Source: Phyllobacteriaceae bacterium
GTDB taxonomy: Bacteria; Pseudomonadota; Alphaproteobacteria; Rhizobiales; Rhizobiaceae
DNA: 64,000 bases
Assembly (NCBI GenBank): GCA_016711085.1
Contig: JADJTR010000001.1
Location: 425,893 to 489,892, forward strand
Direction: 5' to 3'
This document shows, one piece after another, positions 1 through 7,426 of this stretch (its first letter is position 1; each line of letters opens with the position of its first letter). The notes under the pieces were generated by a model, which made no database searches, had not been told where the DNA came from, and saw nothing but the letters and a program-made list of their open reading frames with translations. A program made the translations under genes and the position numbers.

Positions 1-695
1 CCGGCTTTGGCGAGGATGTCGGCGAAGCGGGTTCGCAGGCCGAGACCGATCAGCAGGGGCTTCAGCCCCTTGCGCACCCAGAACAGGAAGGCGGCGGCGG
101 CGACGCCGATGACGATCGTGATCGGATTGGCGTCGCCGAGATGGGCAAGAAGCGATGTGGCGAGCGTCCACAAATTCTCGCCCTCCGCCTTGACGCCGAG
201 GATGTGCTTGAGCTGGCTCGCCGCGATGATGACGCCGGATGCGGTGATGAACCCCGAAATCACCGGATGAGAGAGAAAATTGGCGATGAAACCGATGCGA
301 AACGCCCCAAGCGCCATCAACATGGCGCCGGACAGCACGGCGAGCGTGATCGCCGCGGTGGCGTATTCTGCCGTGCCCGTCGCCGCGAGGGCGCCGACCG
401 TGGACGCGGTCATCAGCGAGACGACAGCGACCGGGCCGACCGCCAGCGCCCGGCTGGTGCCGAACAGCGCATAGGCGAAGAGCGGCAGGATCGAGGCGTA
501 AAGTCCCATTTCCGGCGGCAGGCCGGCGAGCATCGCATAGGCGAGCGATTGCGGTATCAGCATGATGGTGACGATCGCCGCCGCCACTAGGTCGTTCACC
601 AGCGTGTCGCGGGTGTAGGACCTTCCCCAGTCGAGAATGGGGAAAAAACGCGCAAGGCCGGCGGCCGGGCGCTGCGTCACGTCAAGGTTCGCCAT
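1..695 (-). CDS. SulP family sulfate/anion permease, 3' end cut off by window edge
   Basis: The N-terminal 231 residues of a SulP (SLC26-like) permease are present, starting from ATG at 695. After a short cytoplasmic leader, DTLVNDLVAAAIVTIMLIPQSLAYAMLAG matches the conserved first membrane segments of the family, whose PQSLAYA signature is visible near residues 48-54. GPVAVVSLM and SHPVISGFITASG are further family motifs. Hydrophobic stretches continue to the window edge; the C-terminal half and any STAS domain lie outside. It is the last gene seen in a row of three on this strand behind the BigR-type promoter. By position it may move sulfite, sulfate or another sulfur oxyanion made during persulfide oxidation. 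That substrate is inferred from context; SulP substrate specificity cannot be read from sequence. Confidence 0.85.
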   Translation of the reverse strand, partial: MANLDVTQRPAAGLARFFPILDWGRSYTRDTLVNDLVAAAIVTIMLIPQSLAYAMLAGLPPEMGLYASILPLFAYALFGTSRALAVGPVAVVSLMTASTVGALAATGTAEYATAAITLAVLSGAMLMALGAFRIGFIANFLSHPVISGFITASGVIIAASQLKHILGVKAEGENLWTLATSLLAHLGDANPITIVIGVAAAAFLFWVRKGLKPLLIGLGLRTRFADILAKA

Positions 696-720
696 CGCCC
701 GCCCCTTTTCGCGCCGACGC

Positions 721-1056
721 TCAGAAGCTTTGGCGGGCGATGTTGTAAAGATTGGCCGAGCGCGCGCCGGAGCGGCAATAGGCCAGCACCGGTTTGGGCG
801 CCAGCGCCAGGACGCGCGCCGTATCGACCACGTTCGTCTGGGTTATGCCGGTCTGGTGACTGACCGGGATATAGTGGAACTCCATGCCGCGCGCCTCGGC
901 GATGGCGCGGATCATCTCATGCGCCACCGCGCCGTCCTCGGTGTCCGGGCGATTGCAGATGAGGCTGCGAAAGCCGGACGAGGCAATCGCCTCGACATCC
1001 TCGCGGCCGATCTGCCCGGCCACCGCGAAACCGTCGCCAACCTTGGTGAAGTTCAT
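721..1056 (-). CDS. TIGR01244/DUF442 family sulfurtransferase (BLH rhodanese-like domain)
   Basis: This 111-residue protein resembles the DUF442/TIGR01244 domain, which in other bacteria is fused to or adjacent to the Blh persulfide dioxygenase. The active-site loop CRSGARS has its cysteine at residue 94, which follows the dual-specificity-phosphatase-like or rhodanese loop pattern Cx2-3GxxR. RPDTEDG near residues 36-42 is typical of the family. It is read from the same strand as the metallo-hydrolase upstream, after a 67-base gap, and ahead of the SulP gene. The likely role is moving sulfane sulfur between low-molecular-weight persulfides and thiosulfate or sulfite. The family call is firm; the exact reaction is inferred from the operon. 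Confidence 0.85.
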   Translation of the reverse strand: MNFTKVGDGFAVAGQIGREDVEAIASSGFRSLICNRPDTEDGAVAHEMIRAIAEARGMEFHYIPVSHQTGITQTNVVDTARVLALAPKPVLAYCRSGARSANLYNIARQSF

Positions 1057-1123
1057 GTCCCTCTGCCTTTCCTTGTCCGGTGTGGGCGGAGCGGCGACGG
1101 GCCGCCCCGCATTCAGGTTCGCC

Positions 1124-2014
1124 TCAAAGCGCGTTGACCGGCACCTTGAGATAGACGGCGCCCGACGGGTCCTTCGGCGGCATCCGCCCGGCGCGCATGT
1201 TGACCTGCAGCGACGGGATGATCAGCTTCGGCATGGCGAGCGTCGCGTCGCGCGTCTCGCGCATGGCGACGAAGGTTTCTTCCGACACGCCGTCCTTGAC
1301 GTGGATGTTGTGGGCGCGCTCGTCGGCGACGGTGGTTTCCCAAGCGATGCCGCGGCCGTTCGGGCCGTAATCATGGCACATGAACAGGCGGGTCTCGCCG
1401 GGCAGCGCCAACACGCGCTTGATCGAACGGTAGAGTGTGCGGGCGTCGCCGCCGGGGAAGTCGGCGCGCGCCGATCCGCCGTCCGGCATGAACAGCGTAT
1501 CGCCGACGAATGCGGCGTCGCCGATCACATGCGTCATGCAGGCCGGCGTGTGGCCCGGCGTGTGCATGGCGTGAGCGGTCATCGTGCCGATCATGTAGGA
1601 ATCGCCGTCCCGGAACAGGCGGTCGAACTGCGAGCCGTCGCGCTGGAATTCGGTGCCCTCGTTGAACACCTTGCCGAACGTGTCCTGCACGACGGTGATG
1701 TTCTCGCCGATGCCGAGCTTGCCGCCGAGCTTGCCCTGGATGTAGGGCGCGGCCGACAGGTGGTCGGCATGGACATGGGTCTCGATGATCCACTCGAGCG
1801 TCCAGCCCTTTTTCCGGATCGTTTCGATGATTTTGTCGGCGCCGTCATAGGTGATGCGGCCGGCGGCGTAGTCGATGTCCATGACGGAATCGATCACCGC
1901 GCACGACGCCGAGTTCGGGTCGCGGACAATGTAGGAGATGGTGTTGGTCGGCGCATCGAAGAAGGCGACGATTTCGGGCCTCAGCGACAGGTCGGCGTGG
2001 AATGGCAGGTTCAT
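1124..2014 (-). CDS. blh: MBL-fold persulfide dioxygenase-like hydrolase (Blh/ETHE1 type)
   Basis: This 296-residue metallo-beta-lactamase-fold protein has the metal motif THVHADH (residues 79-85), a later TPGHT with His155, and GDT with Asp172. This set matches the ETHE1/Blh group, which uses one iron to oxidise glutathione persulfide to sulfite. The ATG at 2014 begins MNLPFHADLS, like family members; the longer open frame upstream would run into the promoter region. The gene diverges from a BigR-like repressor and precedes a sulfurtransferase and a SulP permease. That is the arrangement known for H2S/persulfide detoxification operons such as bigR-blh in Agrobacterium and Xylella. Regulation by BigR through the shared intergenic operator is likely. 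Confidence 0.88.
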   Translation of the reverse strand: MNLPFHADLSLRPEIVAFFDAPTNTISYIVRDPNSASCAVIDSVMDIDYAAGRITYDGADKIIETIRKKGWTLEWIIETHVHADHLSAAPYIQGKLGGKLGIGENITVVQDTFGKVFNEGTEFQRDGSQFDRLFRDGDSYMIGTMTAHAMHTPGHTPACMTHVIGDAAFVGDTLFMPDGGSARADFPGGDARTLYRSIKRVLALPGETRLFMCHDYGPNGRGIAWETTVADERAHNIHVKDGVSEETFVAMRETRDATLAMPKLIIPSLQVNMRAGRMPPKDPSGAVYLKVPVNAL

Positions 2015-2067
2015 GGCGAAAAACCTTGTTTGGCGTTGAAAGGGGCCGGCGAACGGCCTCGTTGCCA

Positions 2068-2098
2068 TTGACATATGTTGACGTATTCATATATTCAA
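2068..2098. promoter_or_regulatory. Divergent promoter and BigR-type operator between bigR and blh
   Basis: On the + strand TTGACA (2068-2073), a 16-base spacer and TATATT (2090-2095) form a near-consensus sigma70 promoter for bigR. Inside it lies an AT-rich inverted repeat, ATATG (2073-2077) and CATAT (2088-2092). Outer TTGA and TCAA arms (2068-2071, 2095-2098) are almost on the same centre. The repeat covers both promoter boxes, so a bound repressor would block RNA polymerase. A weaker opposite-strand promoter for blh can be drawn through the same bases. Autoregulation by BigR is inferred. Confidence 0.7.
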
Positions 2099-2125
2099 GG
2101 GGTCTGTCGCCGCAAGAGGCGACGA

Positions 2126-2467
2126 ATGGAGCACGCGCCGATGGACATCGCCAGGATCAACGAGCACGCCGACGACGCGGCCGAGCTGTTGACGATTCTC
2201 GCCAATCCGAACCGTCTGATGGTGCTGTGCAACCTCCTGAACGGCGAGATGGCGGTGCTGCCGCTGGCCGAGAGCGTCGGCATGACCCAGTCGGCGCTAT
2301 CGCAGCAGCTTGCGAAATTGCGGGCGCTGAAGCTGGTCGAAACCCGCCGCGACGGCCGCACGATCTACTATCGGCTGGCGTCGGAGAAAGTCGAACGCCT
2401 TCTCGGAACGCTCTACGACATCTATTGCGTCATCCCCGGCAATGGCGGTCTGGCCGAGGCGGCCTGA
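2126..2467 (+). CDS. bigR: ArsR/SmtB family persulfide-sensing repressor BigR/SqrR
   Basis: This 113-residue winged-helix repressor has the helix-turn-helix around residues 46-68 (PLAESVGMTQSALSQQ) followed by the wing VETRRDGRTIYYRL. Cys35 (in VLCNLL) and Cys101 (in DIYCVIP) are 66 residues apart, the same spacing as the Cys41/Cys107 persulfide sensor pair of SqrR and the matching pair of BigR. In those proteins an intramolecular polysulfide bridge releases DNA. The start is placed at 2126 because AAGAGG sits 6 bases upstream. The longer open frame would begin inside the promoter. It diverges from blh and should repress the blh-sulfurtransferase-SulP operon and itself. Confidence 0.92.
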   Translation: MEHAPMDIARINEHADDAAELLTILANPNRLMVLCNLLNGEMAVLPLAESVGMTQSALSQQLAKLRALKLVETRRDGRTIYYRLASEKVERLLGTLYDIYCVIPGNGGLAEAA

Positions 2468-2469
2468 CG

Positions 2470-3789
2470 CTATTTGAACCGGTCGAGCAACGCGGCGGTT
2501 TTCGGCGCATTGCGGGTGATTGCGCGCAGTTGCGCCAATGTCGGATTCAGTGCCGCGCGTTGATCCGCCGTCATCCGCGCCCAGCCGTCCTGGGCCGAAA
2601 ACAGCCAGGAAAACAGCGCCTCCTCGTCATTGGCCGCCGCTGCGCGTTGCAGCGCGACGCCGGCGGCTTCGGCGTCGGCGAGATCGAACAGGAATTCGGT
2701 CGCATAGATGCGCAGGGTCCGGTCGCCCTGGCCGATGAAATCGACAAGGAGCGCCTTGTCGGCTGAAGTCATCGCTTTGGCGATGTCGTCGCGCAACCCC
2801 TTGTCACGCCTGAGCATTTCGGTCAGCGCTACCGCGACGCCGAGCTTGAGCCGGTAATTGTTGACCGGATGAGCGTGGACGTAGGCGAGGAACGCCGGGA
2901 CATCCTGGGGCGAACCGGAGGCGAGAAAGTCGCGCGCGGTGCGCCGCACCTCGGCATCGTCCGACGACAATTCCGCCAGCGCCTTGTCGCGTTCGGCCGT
3001 ATTGAGCGGCAATAGCGGTTGGGCGCGGGCTTCGAGCCCGAACGGGTCGCCGGAGAACACCGCCGCCGAGGCGTTGATCTTCGTCCGGCAGGGTGCGACA
3101 CCATCCGCCATCGCCTCGCCGCCAATGGCCTTTCGATCATCGCGCTTGTCGAGGATCAGCCGGCGGATGGCGTCGAACTCCCAATCGATTTCCTCCGACC
3201 CGTCGAGATAGGGGCGAAAACACGCGACCGGGATGCGGATCGAGGGCGTTTCGGAACCGTCGCGTGGCGACAGCAACAGAGTCGCCTCCGCCCGCGTCAT
3301 GTTGGTTTCGAAGGAAACGAAGCGGAACTCGTCGGAAGTGCGATCGAGGTAGCTTGGCGCATAGTCTCCGAATTTGAGCAGCGGGGCGAAACGGTCCCAG
3401 TCGATGCCGGAAATCTGGCCGGCGGCGAAGGAATGGCGTTTTGAACTCTGGTCGCGCTCAAGCATCCAATTGCCGAAGGCAAGGATGGCGAACATGGTTG
3501 CCGTGGCGCCGGCGAAGGCGGCCGAATTGAGCTTGACGACGCCGCGCCCACCGAAAGCGACGACGATCAACGCGATGCCTGTCGCCATCACCAGCATCAG
3601 GAACAGCTTGGGCAATCCTTCGACGTTGCCGTCGACCAGGAACAGCCCGGCCAGCGCCGCGCCAACAAAGGCGAGGCCGACAAAAACGGCGAACGCCATT
3701 TCGCGCGTTGCCGGCGGAATGGGCGCATCGACCGGATCCGGACCGGTGGCGGGTGCGGCAGGTTCCGCAGGTGTTGCCGGGTCGGGCAT
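2470..3789 (-). CDS. Unrecognised membrane-anchored protein with proline-rich N-terminus
   Basis: I do not recognise this 439-residue protein. A proline/alanine-rich cytoplasmic tail (about 30 residues) is followed by three hydrophobic segments (roughly residues 32-52, 62-83 and 90-110). A soluble domain of about 320 residues follows, with a conserved-looking cysteine pair (ACFRPYLDG and APCRTK) and a helical, repeat-like C-terminal half. ATG 3789 is preferred over the in-frame GTG 15 bases upstream, because GGAGG lies 8 bases before the ATG. It converges on bigR with only 2 bases between the stop codons and is separate from the acyl-CoA operon downstream. No catalytic motif could be identified. 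Confidence 0.75.
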   Translation of the reverse strand: MPDPATPAEPAAPATGPDPVDAPIPPATREMAFAVFVGLAFVGAALAGLFLVDGNVEGLPKLFLMLVMATGIALIVVAFGGRGVVKLNSAAFAGATATMFAILAFGNWMLERDQSSKRHSFAAGQISGIDWDRFAPLLKFGDYAPSYLDRTSDEFRFVSFETNMTRAEATLLLSPRDGSETPSIRIPVACFRPYLDGSEEIDWEFDAIRRLILDKRDDRKAIGGEAMADGVAPCRTKINASAAVFSGDPFGLEARAQPLLPLNTAERDKALAELSSDDAEVRRTARDFLASGSPQDVPAFLAYVHAHPVNNYRLKLGVAVALTEMLRRDKGLRDDIAKAMTSADKALLVDFIGQGDRTLRIYATEFLFDLADAEAAGVALQRAAAANDEEALFSWLFSAQDGWARMTADQRAALNPTLAQLRAITRNAPKTAALLDRFK

Positions 3790-3880
3790 AGGCTGAGCCT
3801 CCACCGCGCGAAAACGCGCGCGACGGCAACCCTAGGCATGCCGCTTTGGCGCTTCTGTCGCCCGCTTCACACACGGGTCG

Positions 3881-5023
3881 TTAAAATAGCCCGCCCATTT
3901 CCGCCAGCCTGCCCACATGATGGTCGCTGTCGCCGAAGGCGACGTCGATCATGGTCATGCGCTTGAAGTAGGCGCCGACGGCGTATTCCGCCGTCATGCC
4001 GACGCCGCCATGCAGCTGGATGGCGCTCTCGCCGACGGCGCGGCCGTTGCGGCCGATCTCGGCCTTGGCGGCGTGCAGGGACTTCGCCCGTTCCGTCGCC
4101 TCGTCGTCGTCGGCCATCATCGCCGCCAGATAAGCCATCGAGCGCGACTGCTCCGTCGCCGTGAACATGTCGACAGCGCGATGCTGCAGCGCCTGGAACG
4201 CGCCGATCGGCATGCCGAACTGCTTGCGGACTTTCAGATAGTCGACAGTGAGCTTCTGCATTGCCTCCATGACGCCGACCGCCTCGGCGCACAGCGCTGC
4301 GATGGTCTGGTCGACGACGGCGTGAACCAGCGACAGGCCATTTTCGGAATCGCCAAAGACGGCCTCCGCGTCGATGGCGACGTTGTCCAGCGACAATTCG
4401 GCAGCGCGCCGTCCGTCCTGGGTCGGATAGCCGCGTCGCGTGACCCCGGGCGCGTGGGCGTCGACGAGGAAGACGCCGATGCCGCCCGCATCGCGGCGGC
4501 TGCCGGCGGTGCGCGCCGTGACAAAGAATTTGTCGGCCGACGCGCCATCATGGACGACGCTCTTGTGACCGGACAACAGCCAGCCGCCGCCATCGCGCTT
4601 CGCCGTCGATTCGACAATGTTGAGATCGAAACGCGAATGCCGTTCGGTGTGGGCGAAGGCGAGTTTCAACGCGCCTGAGGCAATCTCGGGGATGAGCGCG
4701 GCGCGCTGCGCGGCCGAACCGGCGAGGCGGACAAATCCGCCGCCGGTGATGACGGTCGTCATCCACGGCTCCAGCGCCAAGACCCGACCGAAGGCTTCCG
4801 CCACGATCATCGTTTCGACCGGCCCGCCGCCGATGCCGCCGTCGTCCTCGGCGAAGGGCAGGGCCATCAGACCCATCTCGGCATAGCGCGCCCACATCTC
4901 GGCCGAAAAGCCCTCGGGCGACGCCATCGCCCGCTTGCGCTCCTCGAATCCGTAGCGGTCGGCGAGCAACCGGTCGAGTTGGTCTTTCAGCAGCGTCTGT
5001 TCGTCGGAAAAATCGAAATCCAT
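3881..5023 (-). CDS. pimD: Acyl-CoA dehydrogenase, PimD-like (pimeloyl-CoA dehydrogenase small subunit)
   Basis: This 380-residue flavoprotein has the acyl-CoA dehydrogenase layout: N-terminal helical domain, beta domain, and a C-terminal bundle containing RKQFGMPIGAFQALQHRAVDM and the family-typical QLHGGVGMTAEYAVG. Start at ATG 5023 gives MDFDFSDEQ, the usual N-terminus; the longer open frame runs into the upstream gene. It begins 4 bases after the previous acyl-CoA dehydrogenase ends. Paired large and small acyl-CoA dehydrogenases beside a thiolase and a fused hydratase/dehydrogenase match the pimFABCDE operon of Rhodopseudomonas palustris, which degrades dicarboxylic acids. The match rests on family pattern and gene order; the substrate is inferred. 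Confidence 0.82.
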   Translation of the reverse strand: MDFDFSDEQTLLKDQLDRLLADRYGFEERKRAMASPEGFSAEMWARYAEMGLMALPFAEDDGGIGGGPVETMIVAEAFGRVLALEPWMTTVITGGGFVRLAGSAAQRAALIPEIASGALKLAFAHTERHSRFDLNIVESTAKRDGGGWLLSGHKSVVHDGASADKFFVTARTAGSRRDAGGIGVFLVDAHAPGVTRRGYPTQDGRRAAELSLDNVAIDAEAVFGDSENGLSLVHAVVDQTIAALCAEAVGVMEAMQKLTVDYLKVRKQFGMPIGAFQALQHRAVDMFTATEQSRSMAYLAAMMADDDEATERAKSLHAAKAEIGRNGRAVGESAIQLHGGVGMTAEYAVGAYFKRMTMIDVAFGDSDHHVGRLAEMGGLF

Positions 5024-5027
5024 GGCG

Positions 5028-6230
5028 TCACAACCCCAACACGGCCTTGGCGATGATGTTGCGCTGGATCTCGTTGGAGCCGCCGTAGATCGAGACCTTG
5101 CGATTGTTGAAATAGGAAGGCGCGGCATAGGCCGCGTAGTCAGGCCCGTCGGCCGGCTCGTTCCAGCCATCTTCCTCCGCGCCGCGAAAAGGCGCTGCGA
5201 ACGGCCCCATCACCTCCATCAGCAGATGCGTCGTCGCCTGCTGGATTTCCGAGCCCTTTATCTTGAGGATCGACGACGCCGGGTCCGGCCTGCCGGTGTG
5301 GCCGCGCTTGGCGTCGTTGGAGACGACGCGCATCTGCGTCAGCTCCAGCGCTTTCAGCTCGATTTCGACGGAAACGAGTTTCTCGCGGAAGCGCGGCTCT
5401 TCGATCAACGGCCTGCCGCCGGAAAATTCCTGCGCCGCCAGTTCGCGGATGCGGGCGATGCGCTGCTTCGACAGGCCGACGCGGGCGATGCCGGAACGCT
5501 CGTTGCCGAGCAGGAATTTGGCGTAGTCCCAGCCGCGATTCTCCTCGCCGACGAGATTTTCCGCCGGCACGCGCACGTCAGTCAGGAACACCTCGTTGAT
5601 CTCGCGCCCGCCATCCATGGTGACGATGGGGCGGACCTCGATGCCGGGCGTCTTCATGTCGATCAGCAGGTAGGTGATGCCCTTCTGCTTCTTGGCGTCG
5701 GGATTGGTGCGCACGAGGCAGAAGATCCAGTCGGCGTACTGCGCCAGCGTCGTCCAGGTCTTCTGGCCGTTGACGATGAAAAAATCGCCATCGCGCACCG
5801 CTTTGGTGCGCAGCGAGGCGAGGTCGGAGCCGGCGCCCGGCTCGGAGAAGCCCTGGCACCACCAGTCGTCGAGAGTGAGGATGCGCGGCAGGTAATGCGC
5901 CTTCTGCGCCGCATTGCCGAAAGCGGCGATCACCGGGCCGACCATCGACACGCCGAAAGCGAGTGGCGCCGGGGCCGGCCATTTCTGCAGTTCCTCCAGG
6001 TAAATGTACTGACGCACCGGATCCCAGCCCGTGCCGCCATGTTCGACCGGCCAGTGCGGCGCACCCCAGCCCTTCGCTGACAGCGTGCGCGTCCAGGCGC
6101 GATAGTCGTCCGGGCCGATGAACTCGCCGTCGATCAGCTTGGCGCGCACCGATTCCGGCAGGTTGTCGCGGAAAAAGGCCCGCACCTCGTCGCGAAAGGC
6201 GATTTCTTGCCGCGTGAAACGGAGGTCCAT
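5028..6230 (-). CDS. pimC: Acyl-CoA dehydrogenase, PimC-like (pimeloyl-CoA dehydrogenase large subunit)
   Basis: This 400-residue acyl-CoA dehydrogenase starts at ATG 6230 (MDLRFTRQEIAFRDEVRAF) with GGAG-like bases just upstream. WPVEHGGTGW, FSEPGAGSDLASLRT and GQKTWTT are the FAD and substrate-loop motifs of this subfamily. The C-terminus YGGSNEIQRNIIAKAVLGL is the usual end. A long loop after the beta domain, containing LIDMKTPGIEVRPI, places it with the large-subunit PimC-type enzymes. It sits between the thiolase (10 bases upstream) and the second dehydrogenase (4 bases downstream), so all are probably one transcript. A heterodimer with the downstream protein is plausible. Confidence 0.84.
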   Translation of the reverse strand: MDLRFTRQEIAFRDEVRAFFRDNLPESVRAKLIDGEFIGPDDYRAWTRTLSAKGWGAPHWPVEHGGTGWDPVRQYIYLEELQKWPAPAPLAFGVSMVGPVIAAFGNAAQKAHYLPRILTLDDWWCQGFSEPGAGSDLASLRTKAVRDGDFFIVNGQKTWTTLAQYADWIFCLVRTNPDAKKQKGITYLLIDMKTPGIEVRPIVTMDGGREINEVFLTDVRVPAENLVGEENRGWDYAKFLLGNERSGIARVGLSKQRIARIRELAAQEFSGGRPLIEEPRFREKLVSVEIELKALELTQMRVVSNDAKRGHTGRPDPASSILKIKGSEIQQATTHLLMEVMGPFAAPFRGAEEDGWNEPADGPDYAAYAAPSYFNNRKVSIYGGSNEIQRNIIAKAVLGL

Positions 6231-6240
6231 GTCGCTCTCC

Positions 6241-7413
6241 TCAGACGATTTCGAACAGGCCGGCCGCGCCCATGCCGCCGCCAATGCACATGGTGACGAC
6301 GGCAAATTTGACGCCGCGCCTCTTGCCTTCGATCAGCGCATGCATGGCGAGCCGCGCCCCGCTCATGCCATAGGGGTGGCCGACCGCGATTGCGCCGCCA
6401 TCGACATTGAGCTTGTCGGGGTCGATGCCGAGCCGGTCGCGACAATAAAGCACCTGCACGGCGAAAGCCTCGTTCAGTTCCCACAGGCCGATGTCGTCGA
6501 CGGTAAGGCCATGGCGCTCCAGCAGGCGGGGCACGGCGAAAACCGGGCCGATGCCCATTTCGTCGGGCGCGCAGCCGGCGACATTGAAGCCGCGGAAAAT
6601 GCCGAGCGGGGCGATATTGCGCCGTTGCGCCTCATGACCCTCCATCAGCGCCAGCGCCGCCGCGCCGTCGGAGAGCTGCGAGGCGTTGCCGGCGGTGACG
6701 CTTCCGCCTTCGCGCACCGGCTTCAGCCCGGCGAGACCCTCGGCCGTCGTTTCGGGGCGCGGCCCCTCGTCGTGGGTCAGCGTCATTTCCTTGTGGGTGA
6801 CCGCCTTGGTCTCCTTGTCGACGACCGCCATGCGCACCGCGATCGGCGCGATCTCGGCGTCGAAACGGCCGGCCGCGCGCGCTGCCGCCGTGCGGCGTTG
6901 GCTTTCGAGCGCGTACTCGTCCTGACGTTGGCGCGACACGCCATAGCGCTTGGCCACCACTTCCGCGGTGTCGATCATCGGCATGTTGACATCCGGATGG
7001 CTGTTGGCGTCCAGCGCGCGATGCATGTTCTGGTGTTCGTTCTGCACCAGGCTGATCGATTCAAGCCCGCCGGCGATGCCGGCCCGCACGCCGTCATTGC
7101 GAATGGCGTTGGCGATGAGCGCCATCGATTGCAGGCCGGAGGAGCATTGGCGGTCGATCGTCGTTCCCGCCGTCGTCACCGGCAGGCCGGCGGCGAGCAG
7201 CGCGCGCCGCGCCACATTGCGCCCGGTCGCGCCTTCCTGCATGGCGCAACCCATGACGACATCCTCGATCTCGTTCAATTCGAGCCCGGAGCGGATCAGC
7301 GCATGGCGGACGGCGTGGGCGCCGAGCGTCGCGCCGCCAGTGTCGTTGATCCCGCCGCGATAGGCCTTGCCAATCGGCGTGCGCGCGGCGGAGACGATGA
7401 CGGCTTCCTTCAT
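6241..7413 (-). CDS. pimB: Acetyl-CoA acyltransferase (thiolase), PimB-like
   Basis: This 390-residue thiolase carries the full catalytic set: nucleophilic Cys in QCSSGLQSM (about residue 90), the ELNEAFAVQ block, the histidine in GGAIAVGHPYGMSGAR and the second cysteine in MCIGGGMGAAGLFE at the C-terminus. The length is standard for the family. In a beta-oxidation operon with a fused hydratase/dehydrogenase upstream and two acyl-CoA dehydrogenases downstream, it would cleave the 3-oxoacyl-CoA to acetyl-CoA and a shortened acyl-CoA. From pimeloyl-CoA the product would be glutaryl-CoA. A biosynthetic acetoacetyl-CoA role is less likely in this setting. Confidence 0.9.
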   Translation of the reverse strand: MKEAVIVSAARTPIGKAYRGGINDTGGATLGAHAVRHALIRSGLELNEIEDVVMGCAMQEGATGRNVARRALLAAGLPVTTAGTTIDRQCSSGLQSMALIANAIRNDGVRAGIAGGLESISLVQNEHQNMHRALDANSHPDVNMPMIDTAEVVAKRYGVSRQRQDEYALESQRRTAAARAAGRFDAEIAPIAVRMAVVDKETKAVTHKEMTLTHDEGPRPETTAEGLAGLKPVREGGSVTAGNASQLSDGAAALALMEGHEAQRRNIAPLGIFRGFNVAGCAPDEMGIGPVFAVPRLLERHGLTVDDIGLWELNEAFAVQVLYCRDRLGIDPDKLNVDGGAIAVGHPYGMSGARLAMHALIEGKRRGVKFAVVTMCIGGGMGAAGLFEIV

Positions 7414-7426
7414 GGCAAATTCTCCC

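Noticed and set aside
141..590. Long open frames on the plus strand opposite the SulP gene
   Set aside because: Arginine-rich, low-complexity translations typical of the opposite strand of G+C-rich genes; the minus strand encodes clear SulP motifs.
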